Source: Mariniblastus fucicola (GTDB taxonomy: Bacteria > Planctomycetota > Planctomycetia > Pirellulales > Pirellulaceae). Taken from it: a stretch of DNA of 64,000 bases. Below, piece by piece: positions 44,165 to 54,000 of this stretch; positions within the stretch are counted from its first letter, which is position 1; each line of letters begins with the position of its first letter. The stretch covers positions 2,914,001 to 2,978,000 of the forward strand of contig NZ_CP042912.1 in the NCBI RefSeq assembly GCF_008087665.1, read 5' to 3'. Position numbers and translations under genes: made by a program. The notes beneath the pieces are model-generated. The model did not search any database, had not been told where the DNA came from, and saw only the letters and a program-made list of their open reading frames with translations.

Positions 44165-44614
44165 TCAAAAATCACTTTGGTCAATGCCGTCATCCGAATC
44201 GTCGCTATCGGCATTTCGATTCGCAGGGTCGTCGATTGCGTAAGCTTCGACTTCGAACGGATTGAGCCGGTAATAGTCCTTGCCGATCATCCACAGCCAC
44301 GCCGACCAGCCAAGATAGGCCGGAAGGAAAAGTGGCCCCCAGCGTTCGTACTGCCGGACGTGGACCTGTTCGTGTTTGCGAACGATCCGCAAGCCGGTTT
44401 TTGTTTGGCCAAGAATCGTGTGTCCCAGCGTCATGCCAAACACGTTCAAACCCTCCAGCCACTTTTCGACGACGCCGCCGTAGAACTCGATGCAGCCTTC
44501 TCGAATTTGCGCTTTGCCGCCGGTAAGCAATCCGGCAGAACCGACGACCAAACCGATCAGCGTGTTGGGTGAAGTCCAAATGATCTGAATCAGTTTGACG
44601 AACATTCGAAGCAT
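44165..44614 (-). CDS. Small HExxH protein, possible metal-binding membrane-associated protein
   Basis: The product has 149 residues; the ATG at 44605 is an alternative start. It has a hydrophobic segment near 17-31 and a zincin-like H81-E82-Q-V-H85 motif. This is followed by RQYERWGPLFLPAYL, a hydrophobic stretch (about 95-111), then NPFEVEAYAID (Glu121/Glu123 as possible third ligands) and an acidic tail. The motif fits a metallopeptidase-like site, but the protein is far shorter than usual zincins and I cannot name a family. An overlapping frame at 44205-44624 is rejected because it lacks these features. Confidence 0.75.
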   Translation of the reverse strand: MLRMFVKLIQIIWTSPNTLIGLVVGSAGLLTGGKAQIREGCIEFYGGVVEKWLEGLNVFGMTLGHTILGQTKTGLRIVRKHEQVHVRQYERWGPLFLPAYLGWSAWLWMIGKDYYRLNPFEVEAYAIDDPANRNADSDDSDDGIDQSDF

Positions 44615-44700
44615 CAGCTTTCAACGATTGCCTGGGAACGAAGTTTCAGGATCGATTCGATACCGGTTCAGGCCATCGCCGAAAACTGCGACCATCGGAA

Positions 44701-45444
44701 TCAGTCGATCAAAATTGCAGTCTGCAGCGGCACCAGAATGTTCTCCATCAGGTACTCGTCAACGAGTTTTTGTCCACGCCGCATCAAGTCCTGAAACGTA
44801 CTAACGTAAGTCTCGCCAGAATCGATACTGCCGTATTTCCGCAACGTCAGGAACACCGACAGGTTCTCTTCAGGGAACTCATTCGTTTTAACATGGTAGG
44901 CCGTCGTACGTGGCTCGAAGCTAAGACGAGCCTGAATTCGGCAATCGGGAACCAGGGAGAACTGGATGGTCGGATCAAGGCTGACCATCTTTGTGCCAGG
45001 AATCTCAAGTGCTTTCTCGAAAGACGCTCCAATGCCCAACGCGTTGGCCAGCAAATGATATTGGTTTCCGCTGTAGGCGAACTCAAACCCGTAAGTCAAA
45101 TTTAGCGTTTCGCAATCAAGCGGACTGATTGAAAGCTGGTGCGGCACGGCGTCGAGAATCGCCAGATGTTGCTCGCATCCGATCTCGAATGTTTCAGGCT
45201 TCATGAAGCCGCTGGAAAGTCGTTTTGAGTCAAGCGTGACCCAACGATAGCTGCCGCCGTCTTTGTCTTCTTCGAGAACATGGTCGCCGTCTTCGCGGCT
45301 GTAGAAATTTCGCATGCCTGGATAACGTTTGCGGAGTTGCTCAAAAAAGTGCATCACCGATTCACGTTGCTGTGGCAATTTGGTTTCAGTTGTCAGATTC
45401 AGATTGATGTAGTGCTCTTCGCACACGTCCTGAAATTGTTTCAT
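44701..45444 (-). CDS. Conserved hypothetical protein
   Basis: The 247-residue soluble product has no signal peptide or membrane segment. The N-terminal region (INLNLTTETKLPQQRESVMHFFEQLRKRYPGMRNFYSRE) and middle (SPLDCETLNLTYGFEFAYSGNQYHLLANAL) suggest an alpha/beta fold. A helical C-terminus follows. The overall pattern resembles conserved planctomycete proteins of unknown function. It lies between the small HExxH gene and the DUF4105 gene on the same strand, separated by 86 and 99 bp. Confidence 0.75.
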   Translation of the reverse strand: MKQFQDVCEEHYINLNLTTETKLPQQRESVMHFFEQLRKRYPGMRNFYSREDGDHVLEEDKDGGSYRWVTLDSKRLSSGFMKPETFEIGCEQHLAILDAVPHQLSISPLDCETLNLTYGFEFAYSGNQYHLLANALGIGASFEKALEIPGTKMVSLDPTIQFSLVPDCRIQARLSFEPRTTAYHVKTNEFPEENLSVFLTLRKYGSIDSGETYVSTFQDLMRRGQKLVDEYLMENILVPLQTAILID

Positions 45445-45543
45445 CTAGGTTCCGTTCTGTTTTAAAGTGTTACCGAAAGTTTATTCCGATCTGCACTTAA
45501 AGGAAAGACACCGAAGTTCAGGGAGAGACACGGTTCGTGGGAC

Positions 45544-46569
45544 TCAGTTCGCCGGTTTTCGGATCGCTTCGGAAAAACCGTCGGCAATGCCGAATTCGCG
45601 GGCTCTGACGTCGATGCGACAGGCCTGTTGCAGCAAATCAAAACTCTGTTCACGTGAGCCAATGATGCCCTTTTCGTACGCAAACCGGTCGGAGTAGCCG
45701 GGTAGAATTATTTTTGGATCGAACCAGCTGATTTCCACCGGAGTCAGTTTCGCCGTGTGCCTCAGAATTCCATTCATGCAATTGTTCAACATCGTGTGAT
45801 AGAACTCGGGCCGATCGTAAATTTGATTCGTACGGTCGGCGATCCGTGCGAACAAACGCTGAACCTGTTGCGGCGTCGCGTTGACCGGATACATGAACAC
45901 CCGGTCGTCAGGACGCATCACCGTACGGACTCCGATCAGGTCCTGTTCGGCACCAAAAACGTAGTTCAATTCGTAGCGTCGATAGAGGCCCTGGATCGGC
46001 GAAAACGACTCGTCCTGTTCGCGTCGAATCTCGACCGAAACGGAAAAGTATCTTGCGGCACCTCCGTCATACGGAGCGATTTCGAAGCTGAGGAACACAT
46101 GAGCCAACCCTTCGCTCGCGGAGAATCGCTGCACGATGAACCAGACTCGACTCAGCTGAGAAAGCCGAAAATTGAGTTCGCTGCGATGCACATCGTAGTC
46201 GGACGCGCTACGGTAAACGTTGTGCCGGAACTTTTTGATTGTAACCTGATCGCCTTCATACGCGACTTGCGAAAGTTCCGCTTGTCCGGCGATCCAATCA
46301 CGATTGTGCGTCGGTTGTTGCAACAGCGAGATCAACCAGACCGCGAACACGGTAGCGCCGGCGAAGGTCAGCCACGTTCGTTTCGGATTCAGCCGAGCGA
46401 ACAATGCGCAAGCGGCGATGACCAGAGCGACCGACAGGGGTGAACTGATTGGCTGTGGCAGCAGATCGAAATGCCAAACTGCTCCGACGGCCCACAGGAA
46501 AAAGGCAAGCACACTGATCCATGCGAGAACATGGCAAAGTGAGATCAGAAGGCGTTTGACGAACAGCAC
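45544..46569 (-). CDS. DUF4105 domain membrane protein
   Basis: The product has 341 residues from a GTG start. Two or three membrane segments occupy the first 85 residues. The periplasmic DUF4105-type domain follows: KKFRHNVYRSASDYDVHR, VWFIVQRFSASEGLAHVFLSFE, and FYHTMLNNCMNGILRHT with the family's conserved Asn-Cys pair. The related N-terminal domain of periplasmic Lnb-type proteins has a thiol-peptidase-like fold, so the Cys may be functional; this is inference. No strong ribosome site precedes the GTG, and the start is uncertain by a few codons. Confidence 0.82.
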   Translation of the reverse strand: MLFVKRLLISLCHVLAWISVLAFFLWAVGAVWHFDLLPQPISSPLSVALVIAACALFARLNPKRTWLTFAGATVFAVWLISLLQQPTHNRDWIAGQAELSQVAYEGDQVTIKKFRHNVYRSASDYDVHRSELNFRLSQLSRVWFIVQRFSASEGLAHVFLSFEIAPYDGGAARYFSVSVEIRREQDESFSPIQGLYRRYELNYVFGAEQDLIGVRTVMRPDDRVFMYPVNATPQQVQRLFARIADRTNQIYDRPEFYHTMLNNCMNGILRHTAKLTPVEISWFDPKIILPGYSDRFAYEKGIIGSREQSFDLLQQACRIDVRAREFGIADGFSEAIRKPAN

Positions 46570-46806
46570 TTATTTTGAAATCCGGAACCTGAACAACAGT
46601 AGAATCGTACCCGGAATGACACGCTCAGTGCACCCAGTCGACATTGTGACTCCAATCGTCAGGCAAACCAAATGACCAACAGAGCGTTTGAAAAAGAGCA
46701 ACGATTTTGTCAATTAATCACGGCGAATTCACCGACGAAGCGAATTAGGCCCGTTTTCAATTCGTCTTTCGCAAATCCATTGTTAGACTGAAAGGACACG
46801 CCAAGG

Positions 46807-48498
46807 ATGGTGCCTCCAGCTTATCCTTCCCGAGTCTTAGCGACACGAAGTTCTGTGGAAAACACACAAGTCGGTCCATTTCGAATTCTCAAACGTTTGG
46901 GAACCAGTCGGCGTCAACAGGTTTTCCATGCTCGTCAGGAAGCTCAGGATCGCGACGTCGTTCTCAAGTTTATCAATCTGCCTCCGACGATTGAATGGAC
47001 CAAGGCGCTCGACAAGATCGAACGCGAGACCGTCGAGCTTCGCAAACTTCGGCACGAGAACCTTGTCCGCGTTTATGGCGTCGGAGTTCATGAGGAGGAC
47101 TCGAAAATCTTCTTCGCCACCGAACTGATTGAAGGCGAGCCACTGTCTGCAATTCTGGCTCGCCGCGGAAAGTTGGCTCCGGATTTGGTCGTCGAGTATG
47201 GACACCAGATCGCGGAAGCTCTGAAATACATTCACAACCGCGAGATCATTCACTCAAAGTTGACGCCGGACAAGATCATCATCACGCCGGATCATAAAGT
47301 CAAAATTTCTGACTTGCGTTTGAACCGCGCGAAGAAACGACGTTGGGACGCGACGCGAAAACGGGACCTTGAGATTGCAGCCTATATGGCTCCGGAGCAG
47401 TTCGACGAAGGCGCGACGCAGAAGTCAGATTTCTATTCGCTGGGCGTGATCCTGTATGAACTGTTGACCGGAAAGCTTCCGTACGAACCGGACACGATGG
47501 GTCGCATGGCGAAAGTCAAGAAAGAAGCCACGGCTCCATCGGTGGCCGAAGAAGTCATGAACTGTCCGATCTGGTTGGACAGAATTGTGACTCAGATGGT
47601 GCAGCCCGACCCACGGCAGCGTCCGCATTCGGCTCGCGCGATCACGTTTGCGTTTGAGGAAATCAAGAAGATCGACGCCACGCAGAAATCAGCAGCTTCG
47701 CAGGTGGCTGGAAACTTTAATCCGCTCACCGCAGGCGTCGATAAAACAGCGGCGCGGCGTGCGTTGGGTAAAAAGCCGACGCGGGAAAAGTACGACGGAA
47801 CGCCGTTCTATCAGAAAACTCCTTTCATGATCGCTGCTTTGGTTGGATTGCTGGCAGTGATCGTCTTTTTCGCGATTCCAAAGAGCCACGCGAAGCGACT
47901 TAAACAGGCTGAATCACAAGTCGCGTCGTTGGATCCGGATGACTGGCGAAAGGCCGCTGTGGAACTCAATTTTCTGATGGAAAGTTCTGACGAAGCGATT
48001 GCAGAACGCGCGACGGATCTGTACTTCGAAAGCAAGGAGAAAAGCCTTGAGATGAACGCCCGTAGCGGCGTTGCCCCGGGGGCCAGAAATTTCTATACCG
48101 GGAACATCAAGTCTTACATTGACGCTGTGCAAAAATTCCTTGGCGGCGAACACGCAGCGGCAAAATTCGAATTTGAGCGTTTGGTACGAGAAGTTGATCC
48201 CGAAGGCGACGAACGCCATGTTTATGGGGCGGCGACGAAGCAGCTTCAACAGCTTTCAGGAATTTTGTCATTGCCCGCAAATCCGGAGACTTTGATGGCG
48301 ATGATTGAAAAGTATTCCGACGAAACCAACGAGCTCAAATTGATGCAGGGCACGAAAGTTTTGGCGCGGATTTCAAATCAATTCCGACGCAATCCTGCTT
48401 ACGAAGAGATTTGTGATGCGGCCGACGCACAATTGATCGTCATCCAGAATCGACTCGATGGCGTTCCCGAAGTCCCCGTTGACGAACCAGTTGAATAG
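46807..48498 (+). CDS. Membrane-anchored Ser/Thr kinase-fold protein, probable pseudokinase
   Basis: The product has 563 residues with GAAAGGA about 10 bp before the ATG. A kinase-like domain spans about 22-290. The ATP-anchoring Lys is present (K54 in VVLKFI), as are the APE-like MAPEQF and the SDFYSLGVILYELLTGKLPY helix. The catalytic loop reads H149-S-K151 instead of HRD, the magnesium loop D169-L-R instead of DFG, and the glycine loop LGTSRRQQV lacks its glycines. A membrane helix (about 340-357) precedes a roughly 200-residue helical C-terminal domain, probably extracytoplasmic. A scaffolding or sensing role is more likely than phosphorylation. It stands alone. Confidence 0.9.
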   Translation: MVPPAYPSRVLATRSSVENTQVGPFRILKRLGTSRRQQVFHARQEAQDRDVVLKFINLPPTIEWTKALDKIERETVELRKLRHENLVRVYGVGVHEEDSKIFFATELIEGEPLSAILARRGKLAPDLVVEYGHQIAEALKYIHNREIIHSKLTPDKIIITPDHKVKISDLRLNRAKKRRWDATRKRDLEIAAYMAPEQFDEGATQKSDFYSLGVILYELLTGKLPYEPDTMGRMAKVKKEATAPSVAEEVMNCPIWLDRIVTQMVQPDPRQRPHSARAITFAFEEIKKIDATQKSAASQVAGNFNPLTAGVDKTAARRALGKKPTREKYDGTPFYQKTPFMIAALVGLLAVIVFFAIPKSHAKRLKQAESQVASLDPDDWRKAAVELNFLMESSDEAIAERATDLYFESKEKSLEMNARSGVAPGARNFYTGNIKSYIDAVQKFLGGEHAAAKFEFERLVREVDPEGDERHVYGAATKQLQQLSGILSLPANPETLMAMIEKYSDETNELKLMQGTKVLARISNQFRRNPAYEEICDAADAQLIVIQNRLDGVPEVPVDEPVE

Positions 48499-48521
48499 GC
48501 CAGTCGATTGTAGATCCGCGA

Positions 48522-49676
48522 TCATTGATCTGTCTTTTTGTTCTGGCGTCTGTATTCGCCTGGCGTCATGCCACGGTGCTTGCGAAACAAAGCGTTGAGG
48601 TATTCCGCATACTCAATGCCACAACGATGGGCGACTTTATCTAAAGTCAAATTAGTTTCTCGCAGCAACCGTTCTGCATGAGACAAACGGGTTTCCACGA
48701 TAAACTCGTGCGGCGTGATATCCATCGAAGACTTGAATCTACGTTCAAGCACGCGCCGTGTCAAATCAGTTTGGGCCACGACGTCTGAAACCTGAATCCC
48801 GTTGCAGGCGTTTGCCAAAATGTATCGACCAGCGATCGCCACGACTGGATCCTCAACGGCGAGCGTATCCGACGATTTACGGGTCGCGATACCGATTGGC
48901 GGCAGCAACGTTCCGGCCGCCGGAACGACTTCGCCCGACATGATCGCATCCAGTTGCTCGGCCGCGGTGTAGCCGGCCAGTTCTGCGTCGGGCACAATGC
49001 TTGACAGCGATGGTGTTGCCAGTTGGCACAACAACGGATCATCATCGACGCCAACGACAGCGATCGAATCCGGAACACATCGGTCGATCTCGGTACACAA
49101 TTGAATGACCCGATGAGCGAGTGAATCGTAAGCCGCCATCAAGCCGCAGGAGTCGGGAAGTTGAGCCAGCCATCTGGCCAGTCGCTTTCTCTCTTTCGAC
49201 CACGTGGACTCATTGTCGTCACTGCCAACTTCGAAAACGCTGACCGAAAGATTTTGTGCCTTTGCTTCCGCCACAAACGCATCGCGTCTCCATTTCGACC
49301 AATTAAAAGTCGACTCGCCACAAAACGCGACATGCTGAATTCCGCGTTTGACAAAATGACTGATCGCCAACCTGCTGATCGACTGATCATCGGTTTCTAC
49401 CCACGGGATGCTTTCAACGAAACGGCCAGCGCTAACGTCAACCGCAGGCAGTTGAGATTGACGAACCGCCGCGGCGATCGCTTCGGTCTCAATACGTGCG
49501 ATGATTCCGTCCCCTGAATATCCAGCCAACCATTTTGGCGGCGCTGCACCGCGGTGCTGTTCCGGCAAATCGATGTTCCAGCGTTCGTGCTCCTGTTGGT
49601 AACGAAGAACCCCTCGCAATAAACCGCGGGCGTATTCGTTGCTGGTTTCGATTAGCAGGGCGACGGACCGTTTCAT
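48522..49676 (-). CDS. XylR-type sugar-responsive AraC-family transcription regulator
   Basis: The 384-residue product has an N-terminal periplasmic-binding-like ligand domain (about 1-270: KRSVALLIETSNEYARGLLRGV, AVVGVDDDPLLCQLATPSLSSI). A C-terminal AraC double helix-turn-helix follows (about 285-380: VLERRFKSSMDITPHEFIVETRLSHAERLL, CGIEYAEYLNALFRKHRGMTPGEYR). This architecture is that of XylR and of many planctomycete and Verrucomicrobia sugar regulators. It is divergent from a Gfo/Idh/MocA gene with a palindrome in between, so it probably regulates that gene. A weak hairpin (48512-48531) plus five T residues ends the opposite-strand kinase gene just past this gene's stop. Confidence 0.94.
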   Translation of the reverse strand: MKRSVALLIETSNEYARGLLRGVLRYQQEHERWNIDLPEQHRGAAPPKWLAGYSGDGIIARIETEAIAAAVRQSQLPAVDVSAGRFVESIPWVETDDQSISRLAISHFVKRGIQHVAFCGESTFNWSKWRRDAFVAEAKAQNLSVSVFEVGSDDNESTWSKERKRLARWLAQLPDSCGLMAAYDSLAHRVIQLCTEIDRCVPDSIAVVGVDDDPLLCQLATPSLSSIVPDAELAGYTAAEQLDAIMSGEVVPAAGTLLPPIGIATRKSSDTLAVEDPVVAIAGRYILANACNGIQVSDVVAQTDLTRRVLERRFKSSMDITPHEFIVETRLSHAERLLRETNLTLDKVAHRCGIEYAEYLNALFRKHRGMTPGEYRRQNKKTDQ

Positions 49677-49737
49677 TTCGCTCTCAAAGTTCGTTCAAAA
49701 TTGAATCGCGGGTTGGTTAAATATTGTATCTTAAATG

Positions 49738-49760
49738 TGAAATATTTCATTGTGTGAAAT
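49738..49760. promoter_or_regulatory. Palindromic operator candidate between regulator and oxidoreductase
   Basis: A perfect 12-bp palindrome TGAAATATTTCA (49738-49749) is followed 5 bp later by another TGAAAT half-site (49755-49760), giving three half-sites in 23 bp. It lies 62 bp before the XylR-type regulator's start and 81 bp before the oxidoreductase's start, where a dimeric sugar regulator would be expected to bind. Confidence 0.55.
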
Positions 49761-49830
49761 CAAAATGCCGTTAGCTTTAAATTGCGGCGGTCAATATTGG
49801 ATATCGCCAGAACAAATTGTTGGAGCCTCT

Positions 49831-50943
49831 ATGTCATTTAACGTTGCCATGGTCGGACTTGGCTTTGGAGCCGAGTTCATTCCGATCTATCAGAATCACC
49901 CTGACGCGAACATTGTCGCGATCTGTCGCCGCAATAAAGAAGAGCTCGACAAAATGGGAGATCAATTCGGGATCGAAAAGCGATACACTGAATTCGATGA
50001 CGTTCTGGCTGACTCAGAGGTCGACTTTGTTCACATCAACAGCCCGATTGGCGACCACGCATGGATGTCGCTCAAAGCCCTCGATGCTGGCAAGCATGTG
50101 ATGTGCACGGTGCCAATGGCGACGACGATCGACGAATGCCGTCAGATCATTGAGAAGGTCAAGGAGACCGGCTTGAAGTACATGATGGCCGAAACGGTTG
50201 TCTACAGCCGAGAGTTTCTCTTTATCAAAGACCTCTACGACAAAGGTGAGCTTGGGAAGATCCAGCACCTTGCGGCTTCTCATCCGCAGGATATGGATGG
50301 CTGGCCAAGTTATTGGGAGTCCATGATCCCGATGCATTACGCGACGCACGTCGTTAGCCCGTGTCTTGGCTTGATGGATTCGTTGGCGGAATCAGTCAGT
50401 TGTTTTGGATCCGGAACGGTTCGAGATGACATCAAGGAAAAGTCTGGCAACCCGTTTGCCGTTGAAAGCGCTCATATAAAACTCAAAGACAGCGATGTGA
50501 CGGCTCATATTTGGCGTTGCCTGTATGACGTCGCGAGACAGTATCGCGAGAGCTTTGACGTGTACGGAACGAAGAAGAGTTTCGAGTGGACGTTGGTCGA
50601 AAACGAGCCTCACGTGATGCACGTCGCGAAACGGCCCGAGCCCGAAATTCCAGAAAAGATCGAGGTCCCGGACTTCGCTCACTTGCTTCCTGAGCCAATT
50701 CAGAAATTCACTTTGCCGGCGGAGATTCACGACGCCGACCATTTGTCGTTTTTGCAAGGCGGCGGACACGGTGGCTCGCATCCGCACATGGTGAACGAGT
50801 TTGTGATGGCACTGAAAGAGGATCGTGATCCGAAGCCGAACGCGCTGACTTCCGCGAACTGGACTTGCGTCGGCATTTGCGCTCATGAGTCCGCGATGAA
50901 GGGCGGCGAAGTTGTTCGCTTGCCTGAGTTCACGTTGGGGTAG
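49831..50943 (+). CDS. Gfo/Idh/MocA family oxidoreductase
   Basis: The product has 370 residues from the ATG at 49831, preceded by TTGGAG; a longer frame from 49750 would read through the operator region. The N-terminal Rossmann fold starts VAMVGLGFGAEF. The family's sugar-site region follows (DFVHINSPIGDHAWMSLKALDAGKHVMCTVPMATTIDECRQI), where EKP-type Lys is replaced by VPMA. The C-terminal Gfo/Idh alpha/beta domain contains MIPMHYATHVVSPCLG. It is an NAD(P)-dependent dehydrogenase or isomerase of a sugar or inositol derivative; the substrate is not predictable. The nearby regulator suggests carbohydrate induction. The missing EKP Lys may indicate altered chemistry. Confidence 0.9.
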   Translation: MSFNVAMVGLGFGAEFIPIYQNHPDANIVAICRRNKEELDKMGDQFGIEKRYTEFDDVLADSEVDFVHINSPIGDHAWMSLKALDAGKHVMCTVPMATTIDECRQIIEKVKETGLKYMMAETVVYSREFLFIKDLYDKGELGKIQHLAASHPQDMDGWPSYWESMIPMHYATHVVSPCLGLMDSLAESVSCFGSGTVRDDIKEKSGNPFAVESAHIKLKDSDVTAHIWRCLYDVARQYRESFDVYGTKKSFEWTLVENEPHVMHVAKRPEPEIPEKIEVPDFAHLLPEPIQKFTLPAEIHDADHLSFLQGGGHGGSHPHMVNEFVMALKEDRDPKPNALTSANWTCVGICAHESAMKGGEVVRLPEFTLG

Positions 50944-50956
50944 TCGCCACAGCAAC

Positions 50957-50980
50957 CGGAGGCATGCATGTATGCCGCCG
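50957..50980. repeat. Inverted repeat between oxidoreductase and fusion-protein genes
   Basis: CGGAGGCAT (50957-50965) and ATGCCGCCG (50972-50980) can form a 9-bp stem with one mismatch and a 6-nt loop, starting 13 bp after the oxidoreductase stop. There is no T-run. It may protect the 3' end of the oxidoreductase message or adjust read-through into the next gene at 51055. Confidence 0.4.
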
Positions 50981-51054
50981 ACTGGTTGCAGCGCAATACT
51001 CACACATGGACCGAAGTTTCAACAGAGTTTTGAACCTAACTTTAAGAGTCGCCA

Positions 51055-54000
51055 ATGGACAAGCTCATCCTTTCAATCGCAATTCTGTTTTGCACCTGCC
51101 TGTCGGCAAACGCTCAGGATTTGAACGTTCTTTTCCTCGGTGACGAAGGGCATCACAAGCCCAAAGAACGTTTCGTAATTTTGCAACCGGAGCTGCAACC
51201 GGCTGGCATTTCGCTGACTTATACGGATCAGCTTTCAGATTTGAATCTGGAAAACCTGAAACGGTACGACGCGCTGATCGTCTATGCAAACTACACAAAG
51301 ATCGAAGCCGATCAGGCGAAGGCATTGCTCGATTATGTAGTAGGCGGCGGCGGTTTTGTGCCGCTGCATTGTGCGTCGGCATGCTTCGGGAACTCTCCTC
51401 AAATTGTTGCTCTGATCGGAGCCCAATTTCAGAAACACGGCCAAGGCGAAATGTCGGTGGAAGCGGCCGAGGTCGAGCATCCAATCCTGAAAGACTATGC
51501 GTCGTTCACCAGTTGGGATGAGTCCTACGTACACACTCGGCACAACGATGAGAATCGAACCGTGCTTGAGTATCGAGCCGGCACGCCACAGGCGACGGGG
51601 CGATTGCGAGAGCCATGGACGTGGGTTCGCACGCAGGGCAAAGGGCGAGTCTTTTATACGGCTTGGGGACACGACGAAAGAACGTGGGAGCGTCGCGGTT
51701 TTCAAAACCTTGTCGAACGTGGAATTCGTTGGACGTGTGGTCAAGGGCCTGAACTTGTCAGTGTTGATCAAAAGAAAGCCGAGCCCAAACTTCCGCCGCC
51801 GGGCAAGCTTGCGACCGGTTTGAAGCCGTTTGACTATGTGGACGTCGGCCCAAAAATTCCAAACTATCCACCGAGTGATAAATGGGGTGTTCAGAAAGAT
51901 CCGCTAACGTTGATGCAGCAGCCTGCTCCGGCTGAACAGAGTATGAAGCACATCGTCGTGCCGGAAGGTTTTCATGTTGAGCTGTTCGCCGACGAATCAA
52001 TTTTCCAGTCGAAGCCGATCGCGATGACCTGGGACGAAAGCGGACGGCTCTGGGTTTGCGAGACGTTGGACTATCCAAATGAATTGGCGGCGGGGAATGT
52101 CGGTCGCGACCGGATTCGAATTGTTTCGGACACGGACGGGGACGGCAAAGCGGACGATTCTGTGATCTTTGCAGAAAACCTCAGCATTCCGACTTCGATC
52201 GCTTTTCATCGAGGCGGCGCTGTCGTTCAAAACGGTACCGAAACGCTATATCTGAAGGACAGCGATGGTGATGGCAAAGCCGATGTTCGCAAAGTCCTGA
52301 TGTCGAATTGGCGATTGGGCGACACGCATGGTGGCGTCAGTAATTTCCGCAACGGTTTGGACAACTGGATCTACGCGATGCAGGGCTACAACGATTCAGC
52401 CGTGATAGTCGACGGCGAGAAACAGCCTTCGTTCCGCCAGGGATTCTTCCGCTTCAAGCTTTCGCAAGAAGATGATCCAAAGGTTCAGGAGCTGGAGTTT
52501 CTTCGTTCGACAACGAACAACACTTGGGGGCTCGGGATCTCGGAAGAAGGTTTGATCTTTGGTTCAACAGCCAACGGCGCGCCGAGTTTTTTCATGGCGA
52601 TTCCAAACCGCTATTACGAGCGAGTCAAAGGTTGGGCTCCGAAAACGTTGCGTCCAATTTCTTCGGCAACCTTCGATCCAATTTCTGACAAGGTGCGTCA
52701 GGTTGACCATCACGGCAAATACACTGCGGCGGCCGGGCACGCCATTTATACGGCTCGAAAATATCCGCCAGCGTTCTGGAACCGGACGTCATTTGTTTGT
52801 GGCCCGACCGGAAAACTTGTTGGACTGTTTGAGTTAAAGCCTCGCGGTGCGGACTTTCGATCTTCCAGTCCGATGAATCTTCTCGCCAGCGTTGACGAGT
52901 GGACGGCTCCAATCATGGCCGAAGTTGGACCTGACGGGAACGTTTGGGTGTTGGACTGGTACAACTGCATCGTGCAACACAATCCGACTCCACAGGGTTT
53001 TCGCACCGGCAAAGGGGCCGCGTATGAGTCCGATTTGCGCGACAAAAAGTATGGCCGTGTCTATCGTGTGGTTCACAAAGATGCTGCGGAAAGTCGTGTC
53101 GAATTTGCAGACCGTACGGACGTGGCGGCACTGGTTCAGCAACTAAAAAGCCCGACGATGCAATTGCGTTTGCAAGCCCAACGTTTGCTGGTTGAAAGCG
53201 GCGATCAGGGCTGCATTGGCGAACTGCTAGAACTTGTGAATGACACATCGGTTGACGCCATCGGTTTGAACGTCGGAGCGATTCACGCGTTGCATACTTT
53301 GGACGGTCTGGGGCTGACGAATGAGTCCAACGTTTTCGCTTCGATCAAAACAGCCCTCTCGCATCCATCGGCAGGTGTGCGACTAAATGCTGTTCGGGTT
53401 CTGCCCAACGACCTAAATGGCTTTGCGGCTCTGAAACAGTCCAAAGTCATGGAGGACACGGACTACCAGGTCGTGCTGGCCGCGTTGTTGAAGATCTCTG
53501 ACTCGCCGGCGGCTGACGCTGGAGCAGTACTGGCTTCGGCGTCTGCGATGAGCATGGTCGCCAACGACCAATGGTTGGTCGATGCTTTGACCAGTGCGGC
53601 AGCCATGCACAGTGGCGGATTCCTGAGAGAAATCTCGCAGGTTGATTCCTCGTCGGAAGTTCAGCGGTCGATCTGTGCTCGGGTTGCCGAACACTTCGCT
53701 CGCTCACGACCTGATTCCGAAGAAGTCGGTCAGATTGTGAAGTCGCTCGCATCAAACAGCAACGGAACAAGCCGATCGATCGTGGAAGGACTTGTTCGCG
53801 GTTGGCCTAAGGGCTACACCGTGAAACTTTCGGACGCCAATGATCGCAGTTTGCCAGCTGTTTTTGACTCACTCAATTCCGGCGGAAAACTTTCACTGGC
53901 TCGATTGGCCAACGCATGGTCGTCGGATTCGCTCAAAGCCAGAATCGTGTCGGTGTTGGCATCACTGGAAGAGAAAGTCGCCTCCAGCGATGCTCCAAAT

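Noticed and set aside
44205-44624. 139-residue frame overlapping the HExxH gene in another frame
   Set aside because: No motif or membrane segment, while the alternative frame has both; Arg/Asp-rich shadow.
49750-49830. N-terminal 27-codon extension of the Gfo/Idh/MocA oxidoreductase
   Set aside because: It begins inside the operator half-site array and precedes the ribosome site TTGGAG; the Rossmann fold starts properly at the later ATG.
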